Position numbers and translations under genes: made by a program. A DNA stretch of 44,112 nucleotides from Candidatus Woesearchaeota archaeon (GTDB lineage: Archaea; Nanoarchaeota; Nanoarchaeia; Woesearchaeales; JAGVZT01), in assembly GCA_017608295.1 (NCBI GenBank), contig JAFCGF010000015.1, positions 1 to 44,112 of the forward strand, given 5' to 3'. Within the stretch, counting starts at the first letter, position 1. Each line of letters opens with the position of its first letter. Positions 41,056 through 44,112 of the stretch are shown here, in pieces. The notes under the pieces are model-generated. The model had not been told where the DNA came from. It saw only the letters and a list, made by a program, of their open reading frames with translations, and did not search any database.

Positions 41056-41783
41056 TGGTTCCCTCCTGTTAGTATCTCCCATGCGAGTCTTGCCACTGCT
41101 GGAACCTGTCCATTCCCAATGGCTTTAAGTCGGTCCAGTTCTCTGGCCAACGCATCAGGATTTCTGAGCACCGCGGCGTGTTCACCTTCTGATGCACACG
41201 CGCCAATTGCTCGTGCAAATTGCCGTCTCCGTGATTCTTTCGAATTAGTGATTTCATCCCCATGGTGTGTGGAATTGTGCTTGCTGTCGGGCGCAAAAGC
41301 ATAAATCCAGCATCTTTCACCGTTCGCACACCCCCCTGCGTGATGTCCTCCCAGCACACACCATCGCGCATCATACCCCATCGCGGCAAGATCACCGAGG
41401 ACCACGGCAAGTCCTCGACCCACAAGCAAAGGTGAGTTTTCCACGAACGCGAATCGAGGTCGTACTTCGCCGATAATTCTTGCCATCTCTCCCCATAGCC
41501 CAGATCGTGCTCCGGTGATCCCTGCGCCCTTGCCGGCGGCTGAGATGTCTTGACAGGGAAAGCCGCCCGAAACAACGTCAACAATTCCTTGCCACGGTCG
41601 TCCGTCAAAGGTTTCCACATCAGACCAAATGGGGAACGGCTCAAGACATCCATCATTTTGTCGTTGCGCCAGAACTGCCGCTGCGTAGGCATCACGTTCA
41701 ACAGCGCAGACGGTTCGCCAGCCAAGGAGGTGTCCTCCGAGTATGCCTCCACCAGCGCCCGCGAAAAGAGCCAACTCATGCAC
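41052..41783 (-). CDS. dcm: C5-cytosine DNA methyltransferase
   Basis: 243 aa, GTG start at 41783. SAM motif ALFAGAGGG (5-13), catalytic GGFPCQDIS with Cys77, ENS at 115-117 (ENV in most relatives), motif VIII degraded to GERCWI (157-160) in place of the usual xRxRxW, and GNGQVP (223-228) near the end. The recognition region is shorter than in standalone enzymes of about 300+ aa. The gene is an orphan with no restriction enzyme, probably protecting phage DNA. A long overlapping ORF lies in another frame (see findings). Confidence 0.85.
   Translation of the reverse strand: MHELALFAGAGGGILGGHLLGWRTVCAVERDAYAAAVLAQRQNDGCLEPFPIWSDVETFDGRPWQGIVDVVSGGFPCQDISAAGKGAGITGARSGLWGEMARIIGEVRPRFAFVENSPLLVGRGLAVVLGDLAAMGYDARWCVLGGHHAGGCANGERCWIYAFAPDSKHNSTHHGDEITNSKESRRRQFARAIGACASEGEHAAVLRNPDALARELDRLKAIGNGQVPAVARLAWEILTGGNQ
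41069..41779 (-). other. Long overlapping open frame inside dcm, coding status doubtful
   Basis: From ATG 41779 a frame shifted relative to dcm stays open for over 230 codons and begins MSWLFSRALVEAYSEDTSLA. Similar ORFs are, as I recall, often annotated in phage genomes at this locus. Comparison with the broken dcm copy at 43105 (7 substitutions: 5 synonymous in the dcm frame, all 7 changing in this frame) argues that dcm, not this frame, is under selection. Confidence 0.25.
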
Positions 41784-41819
41784 TGTTTCCCTCCTCGCCC
41801 TCCGGCGGGCTGTGCTTTT

Positions 41820-42581
41820 TCATCCTTCCCCTCCTGTTCGTTTCTTGCGCTCGTCAAACATCGCCTCACGCTCTTCATTCGTCATCCGTTCCCCGTCGTC
41901 ATCATCCACAAACTCCTCCGGCTGCGGCCTGCCTGTGGTGTGAGCCTTCTCACGTTCCGCGCTACGGGCTGCGAACTGTGCCTGGTGGACTATGAGCCCA
42001 TGATTCTTAGAGTACGGCTCACGGGGATTCTGGTAAGCCTTAGCGGCTCTGAGAATGTCCGGGGTGATATTGAGCCCGGCGGATCCCCATGCGAGAACAG
42101 ACTGTTCGATCTGATCCTGCGGCCATTGAGGCCATAGCTCGAGGCAGAGCGCGACCAGGGGATGAGGGGGAACGATCGCCTCCTTGTCTTTATCCTCTTC
42201 ATATTGATCACGCGTGCGCGCCTCTCCCTCTGTCTCTCCTCTGTCTCTGATCTGATCTGAGCACGATTCTGGTGCATCTTGCGGGCATGTTGATAGCTCC
42301 GTGCTAGCATCACACTCAAGCCAATGAGATAATTCAGAAATGCTCTTTTCAACCTCTGTGATAGAGATCCGCAGTCGGAATGCTAGCACGCTGATTGCAG
42401 GAAGCTCGCCGGCCATCCCTGGATCCTCTGAGGCGATGAGCCAGAACATGAGCAGGTGTTTTACCGCGGCGCCCGACAACTCAAAAAATTCAGGGTCGTC
42501 GAGTAGGTCGCGGTAGAGCCGAATCCAGGGCGGTTTTCGGTTTTTGTAGTGCTGGAATTTCTCCCAGTTTTTGACCTTCAT
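41820..42581 (-). CDS. Replication initiation protein (replisome organiser-like)
   Basis: 253 aa from ATG 42581; upstream open frame overlaps the HTH gene. The N-terminus VKNWEKFQHYKNRKPPWIRL and YRDLLDDPEFFELSGAAVKH is typical of phage replication proteins with a winged-helix domain. An acidic linker (about 130-165) follows, then a helical domain with LCLELWPQWPQDQIEQSVLA. Likely binds the origin and loads host helicase, since no phage polymerase is present. Short tandem repeats inside the gene (see findings) may belong to the origin. Confidence 0.65.
   Translation of the reverse strand: MKVKNWEKFQHYKNRKPPWIRLYRDLLDDPEFFELSGAAVKHLLMFWLIASEDPGMAGELPAISVLAFRLRISITEVEKSISELSHWLECDASTELSTCPQDAPESCSDQIRDRGETEGEARTRDQYEEDKDKEAIVPPHPLVALCLELWPQWPQDQIEQSVLAWGSAGLNITPDILRAAKAYQNPREPYSKNHGLIVHQAQFAARSAEREKAHTTGRPQPEEFVDDDDGERMTNEEREAMFDERKKRTGGEG
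42227..42260. repeat. Tandem 11-bp repeats within the replication gene
   Basis: CCTCTGTCTCT occurs twice in direct succession (42227-42237 and 42238-42248), followed by GATCTGATCTGA (42249-42260). As 11 is not a multiple of three the repeat is not a protein repeat. Iterons inside the initiator gene mark origins in lambda-like phages; that role here is a guess. Confidence 0.35.
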
Positions 42582-42766
42582 TGCTCTGCCGGCGCCTCGT
42601 TGTTCTTTGCCTTCTCGAGATAGGCGTCCACCTGTTCCCGCTTCACCCGCCAGGAACTCCGCACCTTGTAGCCTTCCATCTCTCCAGACTCGAGCAGTTG
42701 GGTTGTGATCCATTCAGACACCCCGAGAATCTTCGCTGCATCCGGCACTGTCAGCATTTCCGACAT
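42578..42766 (-). CDS. Excisionase/MerR-like HTH protein (62 aa)
   Basis: Start ATG 42766 (or 42769) with GGAGGT just upstream. MLTVPDAAKILGVSEWITTQ is a clear helix-turn-helix of the excisionase (HTH_17) type and VRSSWRVKREQVDAYLEKAK is the small wing. It is the first gene leftward of the divergent promoter and so a natural autoregulator of that region; no integrase accompanies it. Confidence 0.75.
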   Translation of the reverse strand: MSEMLTVPDAAKILGVSEWITTQLLESGEMEGYKVRSSWRVKREQVDAYLEKAKNNEAPAEQ

Positions 42767-42807
42767 CATGACCTCCATTCAAAATTTACAAACCACTACA
42801 TTAATAA

Positions 42808-42902
42808 AGCACCCGTGGCGCAAAGTAAAGAAAATTCGGCGGATTATTTTTATTAAATTAAATTACGTTTTTTCTTTACTCAGGTCTCGAGGGTGCTAGA
42901 AT
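42808..42902. promoter_or_regulatory. Mirror-image divergent promoter pair
   Basis: Rightward promoter: -35 TTTACT (42875-42880), 16-bp spacer, extended -10 TGC-TAGAAT (42894-42902). Leftward (complement): -35 TTTACT (42829-42824), then TATTAA/TTTATT near 42808-42801. The arms match exactly at AGTAAAGAAAA (42824-42834)/TTTTCTTTACT (42870-42880) and AGCACCC (42808-42814)/GGGTGCT (42891-42897). The 35-bp centre is AT-rich. Predicted starts lie about 30 bases before the genes at 42942 and 42766. Confidence 0.65.
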
Positions 42903-42941
42903 GGGTTCATGGACAGCGCAACACAGACCAGGAGCAAGACA

Positions 42942-43112
42942 ATGAAAATTATCAGGACATGGAAAGAAACCGGAGAACGCGAAGAGATAACAATGGACAC
43001 CCTGCGCTCCAATCTGCGCCTTCTCAACTTCCCACATGTGGAAGAAACCATCAATCACTTGATAGCGGGCGGATTGGTTCACACGCACCTCACAGGGTAT
43101 TCAGTTGCATGA
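42942..43112 (+). CDS. First rightward early protein (56 aa)
   Basis: ATG 42942 with AGGAGC at 42930 as ribosome site; the earlier ATG 42909 is possible but lies near the predicted transcription start. MKIIRTWKETGEREEITMDT and NLRLLNFPHVEETINHLIAG read as a small DNA-binding-like alpha/beta domain. Its stop overlaps the dcm relic start at 43105-43112. Confidence 0.6.
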   Translation: MKIIRTWKETGEREEITMDTLRSNLRLLNFPHVEETINHLIAGGLVHTHLTGYSVA

Positions 43113-43172
43113 GTTGGCTCTTTTCGCAGGCGCTGGCGGAGGCATACCCGGGGACATCTCCTCGGATGGCGA
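43105..43172 (+). pseudogene. Truncated, frameshifted second copy of the dcm 5' end
   Basis: TTGCATGAGTTGGCTCTTTT and the following bases to about 43172 align with the dcm 5' end (41783-41716, other strand). The first 19 bases after the start are identical, then seven substitutions and one deleted base (GGAGGA to GGGGA) occur. Once the frameshift is allowed for, five of seven differences are synonymous in the dcm frame, so this was once a working methyltransferase gene of a different allele. It is fused in frame to the next ORF. Confidence 0.6.
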
Positions 43173-43182
43173 AACACGGGAA

Positions 43183-43419
43183 ATGACGCCGCGAGAGAAA
43201 TGGTTGAAAGTCTGGTATGCCGCCGCCGGGAAATGGATCCGCGAGCACCCGAAGCCGAAGGCGATTGACCGCGTCGAGCGGCAAGAATGGGGTGAGAGCA
43301 AAGAGCGGTTCCGGCAACAGTGGCAGCGTGAAAACCCATCGCCACCACTGACGGCGGGCGAGCGCGGCGAGTGCAATAAACTTATAAAACTGAACAGCAT
43401 CATGACGGGGCAGAAATAA
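43183..43419 (+). CDS. Early protein with charged helical sequence (78 aa, or 104 aa from TTG 43105)
   Basis: Internal ATG 43183 gives MTPREKWLKVWYAAAGKWIR, a basic amphipathic protein. If translation begins at TTG 43105 (coupled to the previous stop) the dcm relic supplies MHELALFAGAGGGIPG as a leader. The ribosome site before 43183 is poor, so the longer form may be the one made. Function unknown. Confidence 0.5.
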   Translation: MTPREKWLKVWYAAAGKWIREHPKPKAIDRVERQEWGESKERFRQQWQRENPSPPLTAGERGECNKLIKLNSIMTGQK

Positions 43420-43449
43420 CAAACGCGCAATTGGCGCAAAGGAGCAATC

Positions 43450-43677
43450 ATGGACGACGAAAAAGCAGAACTGATCGAGACACTTTCAACAGGGTACAGC
43501 GAAGCCGACAAAGAAGGCGCGGTCATGGCCGAACGGTTGAGATGCGCGAATCTGATCACGGGATGGCAGGGAAAGATTCCCGCGAACACCAGGGCCGAAC
43601 TGACCCGCCGCATTCTGGATCCCGAGTGGGATGCGCCGCCCGTATCGCCTGCACCGGATGGTCCCCGTGTCGGTTGA
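43450..43677 (+). CDS. Small early protein before the exonuclease (75 aa)
   Basis: ATG 43450 after AAAGGAGCAATC. Helical (MAERLRCANLITGWQGKIPA), with a proline-rich end. Overlaps the YqaJ start by 20 bp in another frame, so the two are probably coupled. Function unknown. Confidence 0.6.
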   Translation: MDDEKAELIETLSTGYSEADKEGAVMAERLRCANLITGWQGKIPANTRAELTRRILDPEWDAPPVSPAPDGPRVG

Positions 43678-44112
43678 GCTGTCGAGAGAGGAGTGGCTGG
43701 CAAAGCGCCGGGAATACATCGGCGCGAGTGACGCAGCGGCCATCCTCGGCGCGGATCCGCGAAGGGGGGCTTTGGCTGTATTTGAGTCCAAGGTTACAGG
43801 CTACAGCTCCGATGATAACAAGTGGATGAAGTACGGGCGCGATATTGAGGGCGCGATTGCGAATATGTACAGCGAGGAGACGGGGCGAGAAGTGATAGAC
43901 CTGGGAGCAACCACGATCACGGTTCACCCTGACCTGCCTTTTCTCGGTGCGACATTGGACAGGCAGACGCACAAAGAAATGGATGAGGGCCCACACGGCC
44001 CCCTCGAGCTCAAGTCAATCGACCCCTACGGCGCGAAAGTCTATCCAGACCAGTTCGCCGAGGAGCCCCCGTTGCATATGCTGATTCAGCTCATGATCCA
44101 GATGGCGTGTAC
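43658..44112 (+). CDS. YqaJ-type viral recombinase (exonuclease), 5' part
   Basis: ATG 43658 (in-frame ATG 43631 also possible) within the end of the preceding gene. WLAKRREYIGASDAAAILGA is the characteristic start of YqaJ nucleases. IGASDAAAIL corresponds to the first conserved helix, GATLDRQT carries a conserved Asp, and GPLELKSIDPYG has the E-x-K. The frame continues over the join to 574 (about 304 aa in all). It pairs with RecT (1408) and the SbcC-like ATPase (2965). Confidence 0.88.
   Translation, partial: MVPVSVELSREEWLAKRREYIGASDAAAILGADPRRGALAVFESKVTGYSSDDNKWMKYGRDIEGAIANMYSEETGREVIDLGATTITVHPDLPFLGATLDRQTHKEMDEGPHGPLELKSIDPYGAKVYPDQFAEEPPLHMLIQLMIQMAC
43999..44112. repeat. Right copy of 114-bp terminal direct repeat
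   Basis: Exact copy of bases 1-114. Joining the two gives an uninterrupted exonuclease reading frame (43658 to the end, then on to 574). This supports a complete circular or circularly permuted phage genome. A physical direct terminal repeat of only 114 bp is possible but less likely than assembly overlap. Confidence 0.95.

Noticed and set aside
42578..42766. Excisionase function for the HTH_17-like protein
   Set aside because: No integrase is encoded, and the gene stands at the divergent promoter, so a regulator is more likely than an excisionase.
42893..43186. Alternative + strand frame ending in MSWLFSQALAEAYPG
   Set aside because: Overlaps the better-supported 42942 gene; its end is the shifted frame of the dcm relic, where all differences from the intact copy are amino-acid changing.
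1..44112. tRNA genes, CRISPR arrays, insertion sequences, integrase and attachment sites
   Set aside because: Looked for and not seen; no cloverleaf-like segments, spaced repeats, transposase or recombinase motifs stood out. A tRNA scan could still find a diverged one.

Overview
This window is a complete or nearly complete genome of a contractile-tailed (myovirus-type) dsDNA bacteriophage. The first 114 bases (1-114) recur exactly as the last 114 (43999-44112), and the YqaJ-type exonuclease gene reads in frame across that join. The molecule is therefore best read as a circle, or a circularly permuted/terminally redundant genome, of about 43,998 bp. The host cannot be named. A lipoprotein signal, a twin-arginine signal and a transglycosylase-type endolysin with an N-terminal membrane segment point to a Gram-negative bacterium. 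Most genes are moderately GC-rich, with visibly AT-richer patches (about 2280-2960, 18080-18600, 19040-19260, 19500-20300). I saw no integrase, CI-type repressor, DNA polymerase, tRNA gene or CRISPR array.

The genome has two arms that diverge from one control region at 42767-42941. That region holds a mirror-image promoter pair: an exact 11-bp inverted repeat at the -35 positions and an exact 7-bp inverted repeat at the -10 positions. Rightward (+ strand, through the circle join) come small early genes, the YqaJ exonuclease, a SAM methyltransferase, a RecT annealing protein, an MGCDIH-type protein, an SbcC-like ATPase, small zinc-knuckle proteins and an amino-methyltransferase (to 7558). After a 284-bp regulatory gap the late operon follows: terminase, portal, head morphogenesis protein, scaffold, capsid, decoration-like proteins and a 1211-aa LamG-type adhesin with an HNH nuclease beside it. 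Then come connector and neck genes, a DUF3383-type sheath, tube, a tail chaperone with a probable -1 frameshift, the tape measure, baseplate hub/spike/wedge genes, a fibre and a holin-like protein (to 35588).

Leftward (- strand) come an excisionase-like HTH protein, a replication-initiator-like protein, a C5-cytosine methyltransferase, a winged-helix-like protein, a run of small ORFs with overlapping stops and starts, a possible caspase/CHAT-like protein, a small membrane protein, the endolysin, a zinc-knuckle protein, a Cys-containing 50-aa peptide, a radical SAM enzyme, a Tat-exported small protein, a 64-aa protein and a collagen-like lipoprotein. The two arms end tail to tail one base apart (35588/35590).

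The parts most worth a second look are the mirrored divergent promoter, the radical SAM/Tat/lipoprotein cassette, the His/Cys caspase-like protein, the broken second copy of the dcm 5' end and what it says about the overlapping ORF inside dcm, the CCCTTTA frameshift cassette, and an inserted beta-rich domain shared by a head protein and a neck protein.
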